Assembly: GCF_030704535.1 (NCBI RefSeq)
Contig: NC_081807.1
Span: forward strand, 1,343,001-1,407,000
Source: Vitis vinifera
Taxonomy: Eukaryota; Streptophyta; Magnoliopsida; Vitales; Vitaceae
Reading direction: 5' to 3'
Length of the DNA stretch: 64,000 nt
Shown here: one piece after another, positions 1-12,330 of the stretch
Layout of the letters: each line of letters starts with the position of its first letter
How positions within the stretch are numbered: position 1 is the first letter of the stretch
The notes under the pieces: generated by a model
Seen by the model: the letters and a program-made list of their open reading frames with translations, nothing else
Database searches by the model: none
What the model was told of the DNA's origin: nothing
Made by a program: the position numbers and the translations under genes

Positions 1-1497
1 TCTTAGAAAAATAATTACAATTTGATTGACTCGACAACTAATAGCAAAGAAACCATCTATCATATTTGATTGATTCAATAGTTATAAAAGCATCTGTTAT
101 CCCAGTTTTACACCCAATACTGATTTTTGATTACTGTTATATCAACACATTGAAATTTTAACTTGCTGAAAAAAAAATTAGTTTGTGCTGTCAAAAAAAG
201 AAGATAAAAAATAGAAAGAAATGTGTTTAATAACAACTTGATAATTGTCTGAAAATAAGTAATTATGAATTTCTTGTTCATAATAATTTGTTGAAGTGTT
301 TTTTCTTGTTCCTAGTCAAGGATTGAGACATTTTCCTTGATTAATGTGGAGATTCTATGAGAAATGCAAAGATTCTCGGGATTTTTACCCCCTCTCATTT
401 GCATTGGATCCAAATTGAGTTGTTACATCAAGTTTTATCATGAGTGAGCCAAGATGAGTGATTCGTATTCGAGTTAGGACTAAATTGCTATTGAACTACA
501 CAATACTCAATTTGCGTCTTAGACTAGCTGCAGTCTTATCAGAGAATCATGACTTGACTGTCTCTCTATAAGACATTAATTCTCAACTTAGCATATTATT
601 TTTCATTAAACCTTGACAATCATGCCTTAAAATGCCTATCTGCTATGTTGCATGCTTACCCGCACTATTTAACACATGAAAAATCATATATCATGTTTTG
701 AGATTTTGGGTTAGTTACATTGATTATATAAGGTATAGATGATTTCAATGTGTCCAAAGTCAAAAAAATACTTGGGATGCATCTCATGCTTGCTAGTTAG
801 CGTATTGCTGTATTTAAAATATTTTCCTTGGATTTTGGACATGTTTTGGAAACTTACAACAAGTGAACAATTAGGTCAAAGAACCCTATGCATTGTTGCA
901 GGCAATAGTCATTCCCAGGAGACTACTATATGCCATATATGATGTATTGTTGTATAGAGGATTGCAATCTCTAGCACTGCCAAATCTCCTGAAACTTAAC
1001 AAAGCAAAAAACTTCCAATCCATTTGCTTCTTGCTTGCCCATCCAATTTAATTCAATTTTTGTACCCTGTTGATTATATTGCAAGCCTGTAGGGCTTTAC
1101 AGAAGATTGATGCATTTTGGTTTTCAACTTCCAGTTTTCAATACCACCATGTTAATTAAATATATTTCTCAAGCTTACAATATTTTGAACCTAGAAGTGC
1201 TTGATGACCATCATGATACTTCATTTGCAATAGTCATAATTAAAATTTTATCTAGGAATCTGCAAAACTTTTCAGTCATTGTGATTGAACTTTCCCTAGC
1301 TCCCTTAATGTTGACAAAAATCTGAAAGCTGTGATTCCACTTTATTGAGCTGAGATGTGTAACTTACACAAGCTTGAATGATTATGTTGTGTGCCATTTC
1401 TCCTAATTGGTTTGTTAGCTATTTGGTGAATGTAGTTTAAGTGAACAGGCTCTTGCAATTCTCGTGTTGGCTGATGTTTATAGCTTCTTTGTTCCAG
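1..1497 (+). other. Probable long intron of the NIPA gene
   Basis: AT-rich sequence with no convincing exon. It ends in a pyrimidine-rich acceptor (TTCTTTGTTCCAG) directly before the first recognised NIPA exon. Short open frames here match nothing I recognise. Confidence 0.5.
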
Positions 1498-3569
1498 GCG
1501 CTGGATACATTTAATGCAGCAATTGTTTCTCCAATTTATTATGTCATGTTCACAACTCTGACTATAAGTGCAAGTGCAATAATGTTCAAGGTAGATTGCT
1601 GAATCTATTTACTTGGTGTTGTTTCTGAAGCTGCATTATCGGGTTCTTATGATTACAAGAAATAATGAGCATAAATCTTATTCTTTGCATGTGCTCTGCA
1701 GGATTGGTCAGGTCAGAATGCAAGCAGCATAGCTTCAGAGATATGTGGATTCATCACTGTCCTTTCAGGAACAATCATACTGCATGCAACAAGGGAACAG
1801 GAACCAGCTACTGCATCAGGTACAAATTGACCAATTTATTTTTATTATTATTATTATTTTTATCTTACAGACCCAAGATTTTAGTCCCAAGGATTGTCCT
1901 TTGTTAGTCCAAATATTTATCCTCCAAATACAGATCAGCCTAATTCTTACGCATCTATCTGTTAGATCTGTAAGCCATTCTCATAAAGCAGTTATGAACA
2001 TAAGTTACAAATGAGGTAGCAGAGTGCAGCACAATTTCAAGCTGAGTTCATTGTCAAATTAGCCTGTTGACTAAAATATCGATGCTGAGTTCATTCTTTC
2101 AACCTGCTTGGTCCAATTCAGGTTGCAAAACTACTTTCCTTTTGATGGGAACCGTAGTACTGATAAAAGAAATTGAAAAATTACAAAATTCCATACAAGG
2201 ACAGTTCCTTATTTTCTTTTGAGAAGGAAATTAATGAAGGATTTTTAACCACATAAGCATGCCTTTGGGATGACTATACCATGCATATCTCACTAGAAAT
2301 GCTATCTAATGGAGAAGAAACTGCAAGTTTGTGCCGTATTTTTTTTGGTCTTTTTACCTGAGGTCTTAGTTGGTGTGGCTGTTCTGATTTTAGTTGGGCA
2401 TTTTCTTCTCCTCCTTATTCTTTTCTTTTTTCGTCTTTCCCCCCCCTTTTTGTGGAACTGTCCATAAATGTTTTCCTTGAAAGAATGATACGTGGTTTGT
2501 TTAGATATGAGTTCTCTTCGCTTTGTTCTTTTATTTCTTAAATGATTTTTTGGGCTGAGGCAAGGGCCTTTTCAGGTATTGAATAATTTCTCAGATTGGC
2601 CTGGGGAATTATGCCCAGAGAATATTCATACAAGTATTTCCTCCAAAAGATGGGGGTAAAGACACTTGTCTCATTTCTTTCTCCATCTTTGCTTACCAGG
2701 CAGTTCTGGTTCAAGCCTGAGTATTAAACCAGGGCTAGATTCTGGCTAGTTGTGGATTCACCTCCATGTTGTCCAGCTAGTGAACATTATCGTCAATCCA
2801 AGTCATATGAAAAGATGGACACAGCCATCTAAGCCCACTTTATTCTGGAAGTTTGGAAATAGAATGATCATTATACTGAATGGTCTTCAGATTGGATGAT
2901 AGGCAGACTCTTTGACACAGATGGTCTAGCTGAAATAACAGAATCATTAGTGAGTTTTGTACTAGTTTTTTTTTTGTTGATCAAACTACTTGTAGAACTG
3001 GCGTCTATGAAATCATAAGGTACACTTGTGCATTTAACTCCAGAGAGAGAGAGAGAGCCTTTCCTCCTTTTAACATAGTTGAGCTTTACTCGAATGTGCT
3101 AATCCTTTGAATCTGATTATTCTTCCGGTGAATAATGCAATTTATTAGGTTGTACACACCTTGCAATTTATTAGGTTGGAAGGTGGAGAAGAAGAGTTTC
3201 TGTCTGTTGCTTGTAAGGTTTTTGTACTTTGGTTTGTTTTGCAAGGGGCCTTGGTGAAGCAAGGTTATGTGGATATTGGACAAGGTTATGGTTTGGGAGC
3301 CTGCTTCTTTGTCTCACAGGGCTTTGTCTTTGTCTAGGGCCCCTTGTTGTGGGATGGTTGGTTGTCTCTTTGTCTAGTGCTCCTTTTTTTGTGCTTTTAA
3401 TATATTTGCTTTTACCTATAAAAAAAACTATTCAATTATACTTACATTGCTAACACCTTTCCTATTCAATGCAGGAACCATAACATGGTATCTAAGTGGG
3501 GATGCAATGAAGGGTGTTGAAGATGAACATTTTATCACTTTACACCATTCTGATTATTTTGAGCAATGA
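1498..3569 (+). CDS. NIPA-type magnesium transporter, last three exons (gene starts before the window)
   Basis: Exons 1498-1590, 1702-1819 and 3475-3569 (stop TGA 3567-3569) join in frame. The first reads ALDTFNAAIVSPIYYVMFTT and continues to MFK; the second starts DWSGQNASSIASEICGF and ends EQEPATAS; the third reads GTITWYLSGDAMKGVEDEH and ends SDYFEQ. This order is the C-terminal part of plant DUF803/NIPA membrane proteins, which move Mg2+ across membranes; the ALDTFN...SPIYYVMF and GFITVLSGTIILH stretches are its last membrane segments. Every intron has GT/AG borders, and the last one (1820-3474) is long and contains a (GA)n run. I could not find the preceding exon in 1-1497, so that stretch is probably a long intron and the rest of the gene lies upstream. 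Family call is firm; the exact paralogue is not known. Confidence 0.85.
3043..3057. repeat. (GA)n microsatellite in NIPA intron
   Basis: About seven GA repeats inside the last NIPA intron. Confidence 0.7.
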
Positions 3570-5060
3570 ATTTTTGCTTTGAAATGGATGGACAAAGAAA
3601 ATGATCCCCGGCAATGAAGCAACACAATGCTGTGATGTAGCATTACACTAGTGCATTTGCAGGGTGAAAGAGTTCCTCTCTTTCTCTTCACAAACTTGGA
3701 GATTCAGGATTTTTCCAGACGATTTCTTTTCTATGCAACCCTGTTGACAAGCTGCAGGGCAAGATGGTTGGAAGATGGGAATTGCCAAACCATTTGAAAT
3801 TAGGAAAGGAGGCTGCAGTTCCCTATCATTCATGGCTGGTCCGATAATTGCCTTCAAATTTGTACATATTTATCCACATGCTTCCATTCAATGATAATTT
3901 GAGTATAGGGTTTATTCTTTAGTTGAATTGTAGTAGTACATAGATTATTACTGACTCGTTTTGTCAATCACTAAATCATCGGTGTGGATACATACTCTTG
4001 TAGAGTTGAAAAAGATCAATTGTATGAACACTGATCTGCAGAAACATGGAATCATCTTTGCTTGTGTGTGCTTTCATGGTGTGATTTCAAGTTCAGTCTT
4101 CATGTTTAGTCATCAGTAGTTGCCTTGAAAACAGTTTTCTAATTAATGAAACATATTTGATAATTTTTTACCAAAAGCATTTTTTGGAAACATATTATTT
4201 TCTATACCAAATGGGGTTGCCTTGGTTTGTGATTGTGCCTGATGGACTATAGAGAAAGCATCGAGTTCCTGACTGCCCATGAATTCTATTGCCTTAACGT
4301 TTAAGTTAAGTCTGTTTGAACTTTGAAGAGACTTTTGGCCTTGCATGGTTGCCCATGATTGATCAGCCAAATTTGTGTTCTTTGATATAAATTTGCAAGT
4401 CTAATGACTAGTTTGGAAGTGAATATTGTAAAATGCTGAAATGGTGTTTAGGTTAATATATTTTTATCATGAAGAGATAATATTTAGAAATCAACTAAAA
4501 TATGTTTTTTAAAGTATTTTTTTATTATAAAATACATGAAAAATTTTATTTTTAGAATTTAAAGATAATAATCTAGTTATTTTTTTCTCCCTAAATCACC
4601 TTTTTAAGATGTCCATCCCTTTATTACCAAGCAAGAATATTCTTACAATAATATTCATTTTTTAACATACCTTACAAATTTTTTATTCGCAAAATTATAT
4701 TCTTTTTTTTAAAAAGATAAAAACGATTTCTTCTTTATATAGATAGATATAAGATTTATGAGACAATTACTTAAAAGTACATTTTGTGCAATGACCTTTC
4801 CTATATGATAGAAAAGGATCCCATGATCTTGAATCGATATTACTTGGGGATGGCAAATCCCAAGCTTGTCTATGAAGATCGGATCAATAAAAAAATTAGA
4901 TGCATAATCTTTTAATAAATTTTATCATATTTTCTCTTCTCAAAAAGGAAAATAACTTTTCAGATTTGTGATAAGAAGCTCTTTTAGATTACTTCTCCGT
5001 ATCATGACAATCACTTTTCCTTAGTCCAGGTGCTTCCTAATACGGTACGGCCTTCCACTT
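3570..5060. other. NIPA 3' UTR and intergenic spacer
   Basis: The first few hundred bases after the NIPA stop are presumably 3' UTR. From about 4380 the sequence becomes very AT-rich. No coding signal, RNA gene or clear repeat boundary was seen. Confidence 0.5.
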
Positions 5061-5289
5061 CCTATAAAAGCTCCGCTCTCCATACACCATCCATCAAACA
5101 TACTTCAACAAGAGTTAACTTTCTCGCTTATTGTAATTAAAATACCAGCGTCCATCACAACCGTTGATCGTGCTTACAACGTAAAGTAAACTCTGATTAG
5201 GAAACCACCAAGCCTCATCACCACCGTCGGGTTGAGCTTGATCCATCGAAATCCAACCGTCGGATCACGTCCCCGTTTCTCTATATAAG
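5061..5289 (+). promoter_or_regulatory. eIF4B promoter with two TATA-like boxes
   Basis: CCTATAAAAG at 5061-5070 and CTATATAAGG at 5281-5290 both lie upstream of the eIF4B start at 5377. The nearer box is about 95 bases from the ATG and is followed by a GAGA-rich leader (5341-5373), a usual plant 5' UTR feature. A motif AACCGTCGG-like appears twice between them (near 5224 and 5256). Two start sites are possible; which is used cannot be told from sequence. Confidence 0.55.
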
Positions 5290-5376
5290 GCCCCACCTCC
5301 GCTGCCAACAGACGCAAACCTCAACCTAGCGATTTTGCGATAGAGAGAGAAAGGGAGAGAGTTTTAGAGAGAAACA

Positions 5377-6558
5377 ATGGCGGCAACAGTGTCTCCGTGG
5401 GGGAAGGCCGGCGCGTGGGCCCTAGATTCAGAGGAGCATGAAGACGAGCTTCTACAACAGCAACGAGATGATAAAGTTAATGGAGAATTTTCCGGCGGTG
5501 AGGGACGGCAGGCGCCGGAGGCTTCGGCAGATTTTCCGACTTTGGCAACGGCGGCCGCTACGAAATCCAAGAAGAAGAAAGGTCAGACCTTGTCGCTGTC
5601 GGAGTTTTCGGCCTTCGGCGCTGGGAAATCGGCTCAGCCAAGCCAAACCAAGGGGCTGACTCATGAGGATTTGATGATGCTGCCTACTGGGCCGCGGCAG
5701 CGGAGCGCGGAGGAGCTGGACCGTGGCCGACTCGGCGGAGGGTTCAGGTCGTACGGTTCGAATGGTTCGTATGAAGGCGGGCGGAGTCGGTATGGGGGCG
5801 GCGAGGATTCGGCGAACCCTAGATGGGGTCCTAGGGGTTCGGAGGAGAGGAGACAGGGAGGCTTTGGGAGGGATTCGAGCAGGGAATTGGCGCCTTCTAG
5901 GGCTGATGAGATCGACGATTGGGGTGCGGCGAAGAAATCGACGGTGGGCAATGGGTTTGAGAGGAGGGATAGAGGAGGGTTCTTTGATTCGCAGTCTCGA
6001 GCAGATGAATCGGCCAGTTGGGTGTCGAATAAAAGCTTCACTCCGTCGGAGGGACGAAGATTTGGCGGCGGCGGCGGCTTTGAGAGTCTCAGAGAGAGAA
6101 GAGGGGGTTTTGATTCTGCCTCGGATGGTGGTGGTGGTGCTGATTCCGAGTCCTGGGGACGGAAAAAGGAAGAGGGAAGTGGGAATGCTAATGGCAGTGC
6201 GGGATCGAGGCCAAAGCTTATTTTGCAGCCTCGGACAGTGCCGGTGAACGATGGACAACAACCAGGGTCTGGGTCGGTTGCGAAGCCCAAGGGTCCAAAT
6301 CCTTTTGGAGAGGCCCGGCCGAGGGAGGAGGTATTGGCTGAGAAAGGGCAGGATTGGAAGGAAATTGAGGAGAAGCTGGAGTCTGTGAAGCTTAAGGACG
6401 TGGGTTCGCCAGGCGTGGGGCAAACAGATGGGCCATCGTTTGGGAAGAGGAGTTTTGGAAGTGGTAATGCGAGGGCGAGTTTGCCTGAAAGTAGGAGTGA
6501 GAAGAGTTGGAGGAAGCCAGAATCTGAAGATGTGAGGTTTGTGAAATCAGCTGTTTGA
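5377..6558 (+). CDS. EIF4B: Plant eukaryotic translation initiation factor 4B (eIF4B)
   Basis: A single exon encodes 393 residues. Plant eIF4B is a mostly disordered cytoplasmic factor that helps eIF4A/eIF4F unwind mRNA leaders and binds eIF3 and poly(A)-binding protein. Visible hallmarks are the N-terminus MAATVSPWGKAGAWALD, a basic SKKKKGQTLSLSEF segment near residues 63-76, THEDLMMLPTGPRQRS, Gly/Arg/Ser-rich repeats in the middle, ADEIDDWGAAKKS at about 176-188, RPKLILQPRTVP near 278-289 and ARPREEVLAEKGQDWKEIEE from about 313. No RNA-recognition domain is present, as is normal for the plant family. At 393 aa it is on the short side. The ATG is in good context (AACAATGGCG) behind a GA-rich leader. 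The coding stretch is much richer in GC than its surroundings. Large open frames on the opposite strand and in other frames here are by-products of this composition. Confidence 0.88.
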   Translation: MAATVSPWGKAGAWALDSEEHEDELLQQQRDDKVNGEFSGGEGRQAPEASADFPTLATAAATKSKKKKGQTLSLSEFSAFGAGKSAQPSQTKGLTHEDLMMLPTGPRQRSAEELDRGRLGGGFRSYGSNGSYEGGRSRYGGGEDSANPRWGPRGSEERRQGGFGRDSSRELAPSRADEIDDWGAAKKSTVGNGFERRDRGGFFDSQSRADESASWVSNKSFTPSEGRRFGGGGGFESLRERRGGFDSASDGGGGADSESWGRKKEEGSGNANGSAGSRPKLILQPRTVPVNDGQQPGSGSVAKPKGPNPFGEARPREEVLAEKGQDWKEIEEKLESVKLKDVGSPGVGQTDGPSFGKRSFGSGNARASLPESRSEKSWRKPESEDVRFVKSAV

Positions 6559-9500
6559 TTGATCTAATTATCCGAATGGCAAACGCTTAGTTGTTTTATA
6601 TTTCAATTATTGAACTGCTTAGTTTGATTAGCATTGAACTGCTTAGTTTGATTAGCATATCTTTGCTTGTGTATCTTTATTGACTAAACACTTCCAAGTT
6701 TCTTTGATTAAACCACAGAAGGAAACTCATACTTGATTAGCACTTTTGAATCTTCTATTAAAGCATCAATCTTTTAATAAACACCACCTATGTTAATGCG
6801 GCTGCCTCATGGGAATACTCGCTTTGTTTAAAAAATGTGGTTTTTGATCAGTGCTTAATATTCCATTCTCTTCCTTGGTGAAGAAAAGGTGGGATCTTGG
6901 CCAAAAAATTGACATGCCTGTACCATATTTGAATCTTCATTATACTATTAGTAAATGGATATTAGGTTTAACTGGCCAGTGGATCTTTGGGTGTTAGAAG
7001 GTTGCATTTATATAAGCATCTTCATAAGTGGGAAGGGTCAAAAGAAAAATTTTCTTATTCCACTACCCCTGGTTGTTATTTGGGATATGATTGAGATGGG
7101 TTTGGTTGAAGTTTATGTAAATTGGATCCCTCATAAGCATTGAACTTAGAAGTAGTGGTTTTATTTGATTGCAAGATTCTTTCACCTAAAATGTCATAAG
7201 TTTTGTCTGGTGGTGAATTTTTATAGGGCAAGGCATGATGTAACTAGTGAATAGATTTCTGTTCAATAGGTTCTATTTATTTCTGTCTGTGAATTGTTGT
7301 TTCTATTTGCATTCCCTCTTGAAAACAAAATTATATGAGCTTATTTGTTGTAAGCATGATAATTTTCTATGAATAAGTTTTATGTCTTTATTTGTAAGTT
7401 TGTAAAATGACTAAGCTTTGGATTGTTCATTGGTGCAGCTCACTTGTTAATCGTTGTTAGATTACAAATTGTAGCAAAAAATATCCTGTTAGCTTTCAGG
7501 GGGAAAGTTGTGGCTATGCTCAATTGGATGGCCCTGCTGATTTCTTTTTGTGAAACTAATTTGTTTTTCTTCTTTTGGGTGTAGAGCTGCAAAAACTGAG
7601 GATGAACATGAAGAGAAAACTCAAGATTGAGATGCATGCTGATGGTTGACAGGAACATTTCAAAAAAAAAAAAAAGAAAAAAAAGAAAAGAAAGAAAAGT
7701 ATCAACCTATTAAAGACTAAGATGTTGAATTGATGAGATTATATTGGTTTCTCTGTTTTCTTTTCAGTGTTTTGCCCTAACTGTTATTTCTATGATGCAG
7801 TATGGAGACAATTTTGGTAGGCATTCTCAGTAGTTGCAGTTTTTAGGCCTAAATGGCTTTTGTTTGTAATGGATATCGCCACACAGGATTCTGTGCTATT
7901 TCTATTATTATTTTTGACATCGAATTCTTTCTCTTATGTTGATCCGAGTGCAGATTTTGGAATCTATAAATTTGTGACAAATAAATAAGAGACTTTACCT
8001 TGTGTATTGTTTTAATGCTTTTCATTATGGGTAGGGCTTGCTACCATTTCAATATTCATTTGTTTCCATACATCGTTGCCTTGTGCTGGTGTTGGTGGTC
8101 GGGTTCACGGGATAGTGGATGACTATTTGTTGTAGGAAGACTCAATTTAATCCCTTTTTTCTAGTCACCCCTTGAGATTGTTTTCATTGATTTTGTTTTC
8201 ACTAAGTTTAGAGAAAGGAAAATCACAGGCAGGCTCCCGAATGAGCCTAAAATGAGGGGGCTAGGGTGGAAGCAGATCTCCATATGGGGGCTGTAAACAT
8301 TGGTGGCAGGCGATTGCTGCATCCCTAAATTTATAGAGTTATGGTCACAGAAATTGTGTAACCAACCACGTATTTGAATTATAATGTTGTTGAGGGAGAG
8401 TATGGCTCATGGTTATATATCCCCTTTTCCAGTAATTTCTTCTCATTCACCTCTTTTTACCAGTCAAAAAGAGAGCGGAGAATTGCACATGCAGCATCTT
8501 GGTTGATAGAGGATCATCTGTTAGATGCTATCAATCATTTTTCTACTCTAACCCAAATTGTTGCTTCTTCACATGGCTTCATCAATGCTTGTGGAGCCAT
8601 CTTTCCAGAAGTTCGAATATAACGGCCATATGGTCTGAAACATTTGACAAAAATTGGATTGCTTCTGCTTCTGCCTTGCTGTAGGTGAGAGATTGGTACT
8701 GAGACTGTCAGAAGCTTCAAATATAACGGCTATGAAGCTGTACGAAAGCCATGTGGAACATTTGCTTTAAAGATGTTAGGTGAGATACGCTTCACATCTC
8801 TCTCCAAAACGAAGCATAAAACCAGCTAAAAACTAGTTTATGTCTCATTGTCTTGGTGATGTGAAGTAATATCAGTCAATGGGGATGGCCCATGGCTCAG
8901 TTAATATGAATGATGCTTTTTCTGCCGAAGTTGAATGGGTTCTGATTTCTGATATGGTCCGTGAACAAACAGTAAACAAAATATGTAGATTTTTAGCGGA
9001 GAGGAATATTTCAAAAAATATATGCTGGTCTCAAAGTTGGATGGCATATCCGCATAATCGAAGTTGTAGATTGTTAATGTTGTGGAGCTAGTTGCTTCTA
9101 CCACCAGACTTCCATTTATTGACGCTTTCAAAAAAATTATTCACTTATGAATAATACAAAATTTTAAATTGAAAATCAATCTATTGTCAGAATGCTTCTT
9201 TCATACCCATCTCTTAATTCCAGTGAAATTCTTGATCAAAAGCTTAGACGAACTTCCATTGAATCAGTGGCATGAGAGAGTCCTCCGTCATGCCTGCTGA
9301 ACTCCATGGTTTATTTGCCAGTCAAGGGCATCCATGGCACCACCCTCTTGATCTTTTTTTTTTTTTTTTTAATCCTATGTAATATCCTAACTCCTTAAAT
9401 ATTACCTGTATAATAGTTCTGTAACAAATGCGGAGAAATGGCAATGGAGGACAGAGCCTTCTAGACAGCCTTAAATGAATGTACCGTACTGGGTCATGGA

Positions 9501-9689
9501 GAACAGAGTCTTCAAGCCTTTTCTTTCCACACCTCATAAATGGAGGCAGTTGAGAGTTAAAAGACAACACTCCTTATTTACTTCTTATGAATCTTGTTTG
9601 TGCTCATTCACATTCTGATCCACACCAGCTTTTCTCTCTTTTAGTGTTCTACTTTCTTGCTTGGTTTTCCCACTGCTCCCAGGCCTCTC
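6559..9689. other. eIF4B 3' UTR and 3-kb spacer without a recognisable gene
   Basis: The eIF4B 3' UTR begins at 6559 and may contain an intron, since pyrimidine-rich acceptor-like TGGTGCAG occurs at 7431-7438, but there is no firm proof. An A-rich run lies near 7661-7698 and a T-run at 9354-9370. Short frames at 8374-9131 were read on both strands and match no family I know. Confidence 0.45.
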
Positions 9690-10991
9690 ATGGATTTGCC
9701 CCTCAACCTCCTATTCACAGCTTTTCTCATTCTTGCTGCAGCCATTGATGGGGCTCATGCAGATGCCATGGTCACGGGCACCGTCTTCTGCGACCAATGC
9801 AAGGATGGACAGAGATCCCTCTTCGATTATCCCCTCTATGGTATGATCCTTGATCAACTACATTTTCTTTTTTCAAAGTTTTGTTCCTTGGATGTTGTCT
9901 CTCATAATGTAGATAGTACTTTCACGGTGATTACCCCAACATCCTCACTGTATACAGTTGTTCATGTTTACCTATCATATGCCAAAATCCATTAGAAGAA
10001 TTTGTTTCTGTTTCCTTCAATTTCTTAGCAATCAAACAGGGAGATGAAAGAATGGATTAGGGTTCAAAAGAATTTAACAGCTACCTTTTCTGCAGGAATA
10101 AAGGTTACCATGGCATGTGCCAACAGTAATGGACAAATCACAATGTGGAGGGAAGAGACTACAAATTGGTTTGGAACCTATGCAATGAGGTTTGATGGTG
10201 CCCCAGATTTGACTGGTTGTTATGCACAAATTTCAGGCAGTGGACAGGGGTCAACAGGTTGTAGAGCAGCTGCTGGTCCTGCCCAGTCTGTTAGACTTAT
10301 GTTCAGGATGTTTGATATGGAGATGTATGCAGTGGATTCCTTGCTTTCTCAGCCTGCTCAGCCCATGTCCTTTTGCTCAAGATCCTCTACCCCAGTTCCT
10401 ACTCCAGGAACTCCATCTAGGCCTCCATCATTTCAGCTTCCGCCAGTTCCACGAATGCCACCAATGCCTCCATTGCCTCCATTGCCTCCAGCACCACCAG
10501 TGCCCTTCCTGGAAGCCTCAGCCTGTTCACACGAGTAAGTCAAGGAAATTACGAAGAACTTCCCATAGAAGAACACTGAAACTTTCAAATATAGTCCATA
10601 TCCTCTGTTTCCTATTACTAAATGGTTGTCTTTTTCCAGGATATGGACAGCTCCAGAGTACAAATGCTACTGGAAGGTGGTGAACCCAGATATGAAAGTA
10701 GCATCTGTGTTTGGACTGCTAGCAGCACAGAAGTATGGGACAGACATGACCCTGCGGGAAGGCCTGCAAGGGAGAGGAGACCCTTACAGGACCCTCCTCA
10801 GAGAGGCCATAACTTCACTGCTCAACTCCTACAATAGTCTTCTCTTCCCATACCATACCCTTGGTGTCATCCAGCATATGAGTTTGGCCTTGATGGGGTC
10901 CCAACAGAATGTCCTCCTCACAGCTCTACGCTTCAAGAGGGCAAATTCTGGCTCCGGCAACCTCACCTGCAAGTTCACTGCCTGCAAGTGA
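9690..10991 (+). CDS. Secreted Ole e 1-like, proline-rich protein
   Basis: Exons 9690-9840, 10096-10534 and 10640-10991 join with correct phases and GT/AG borders to give 313 aa. I chose ATG 9690 because it opens directly onto a signal peptide (MDLPLNLLFTAFLILAAA...GAHA). The mature N-terminus carries the Ole e 1 type motif GTVFCDQCKDG (about residues 29-39), followed by a domain with paired cysteines (ACANSNGQ, LTGCYAQISG). Residues about 149-189 are a proline-rich linker (for example PPMPPLPPLPPAPPVPF). The C-terminal part (about 197-313) is a separate conserved-looking block with YKCYWKVVNPDMKV, LREGLQGRGDPYRTLLREA and a cysteine-ending tail LTCKFTACK. Proteins of the 'pollen Ole e 1 allergen and extensin' group act in the cell wall or apoplast; the biochemical role is not established. 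The family is clear for the N-terminal half. The identity of the C-terminal block is uncertain. Confidence 0.8.
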
Positions 10992-11019
10992 TTCATCCAT
11001 TGCTAGACCTATTTCAATC

Positions 11020-11031
<12 letters not shown>

Positions 11032-11059
<28 letters not shown>
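11032..11059. repeat. (TA)n microsatellite
   Basis: About 14 TA repeats just downstream of the Ole e 1-like gene, in its likely 3' UTR or right after it. Confidence 0.85.
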
Positions 11060-11063
<4 letters not shown>

Positions 11064-12099
11064 CTATTTCCTTATTTCTACTTCTTGGGTATACTAGTAT
11101 TTGTATTGAATTGACTGACGTCTCCATATTATGATCAATTATTATAGTATTTGTAGGATTTTAGCAGTCCATATGTAGAACATTTGATATTGTTTTTGGC
11201 TTTGGGTGACAGAAAGTATGCTAATTTGATGACTAGTGGTAGGGTTTTCAGTAGTTGGGGCCCCATCCTTATTTAAAATATAAGCGTTTCGAATTAAAAA
11301 GGATGGAGGGCCAACTACTAATGTCTATACTATCAAGCCAATCTTGAATTTAGCCGCATCTTTTTTTCTCTAGGCACAATAATGATCCTCTTCGGTTTCT
11401 CTTGGAGAAACCGGTACACCACCTTGCTAAGCCTACTTTAATAGTGAAAAGAAAGATCATTCATTTTTCAACCAAAAATTTGAAAGTCAAAATGTGTGGG
11501 AATATGGACAGATGTTTTTGTGGAGACTTCAATGAGTGTTTTTGATGGATAAAAAGATGTGCTTTTAGGGTTGAAATAAATGTAGATAGATCGAAAGAAG
11601 CATCAAGGGGAAAAAGAAGATCTAAATGACCTAAAAGGGCTTTCAAATGATTATTGATTTAAGTGGGTAGCTGAGAAAATGAGAAATTTAGGATTGGGTT
11701 GGTGAAAAAAATTAAGGTTAGTGGGCAAATAAAAAAAAATGAATTGGTAAATGATTTCCTAAAAATGAAAAAGTTATGGTGCAGGTGGAGAACTCTCTAA
11801 TATCTGTCCATACTCTAAAGCCAGTCATGAACCTAGCTATGGTTTCTTCTCTATTTCTCCACCCACAATAAATAATGAACCTTTTCTTCTCTTTTTCCAA
11901 CTTCCTAAGGCCAATGGATGTAAAAACATTCGAATGGGCCTAACTCTTACAGTAGGATGTCTCTTTCAGTACATCCATGATTGGATTTCATTTGAGGGAA
12001 GTGTTTGACCTTGAGTTCAAAATTCAAGATGTAAATTTTGAACAATCTCTTTAATAACTAAACAAAATTTATTTGCAGATCTATGTTTCATCACTTACA
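11060..12099. other. Spacer with a diverged direct repeat before the amidase array
   Basis: Two similar stretches, about 11320-11400 and 11805-11885, share an order of short matches (ACTMTMAAGCCARTC, GAAYYTAGC, TTTCTCYACCCACAATAA-like), pointing to an old local duplication. No coding region was recognised. A possible splice acceptor TTATTTGCAG lies just before the copy A start. Confidence 0.4.
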
Positions 12100-12330
12100 A
12101 TGGCAATGGCAATGGCGCTTAGAATGCAATCTTTATTCATGCTCTGCGGATTCTTCTTTGCCAACTCCTTTGTCATCCAAGAAGCCACCATCAAGGACAT
12201 CCAACACGCATTCTCTCAAAACCAACTGACCTCCAGACAGCTCGTCGACTTCTACCTGCACCAGATCCAGGCCTTGAATCCCAAGCTTCATGGCGTGATA
12301 GAGGTGAACCCAGATGCAGGAGATGAAGCT

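Noticed and set aside
5452-6423. Long open frames opposite and overlapping the eIF4B exon (323 aa on -, 209 aa on -, 174 aa on +)
   Set aside because: They are arginine/proline/leucine-rich by-products of the GC- and purine-rich eIF4B exon and resemble no family.
8374-9131. Possible small gene between eIF4B and the Ole e 1-like gene
   Set aside because: Both strands were read; frames are short, no domain, signal peptide or splice-supported continuation was seen.
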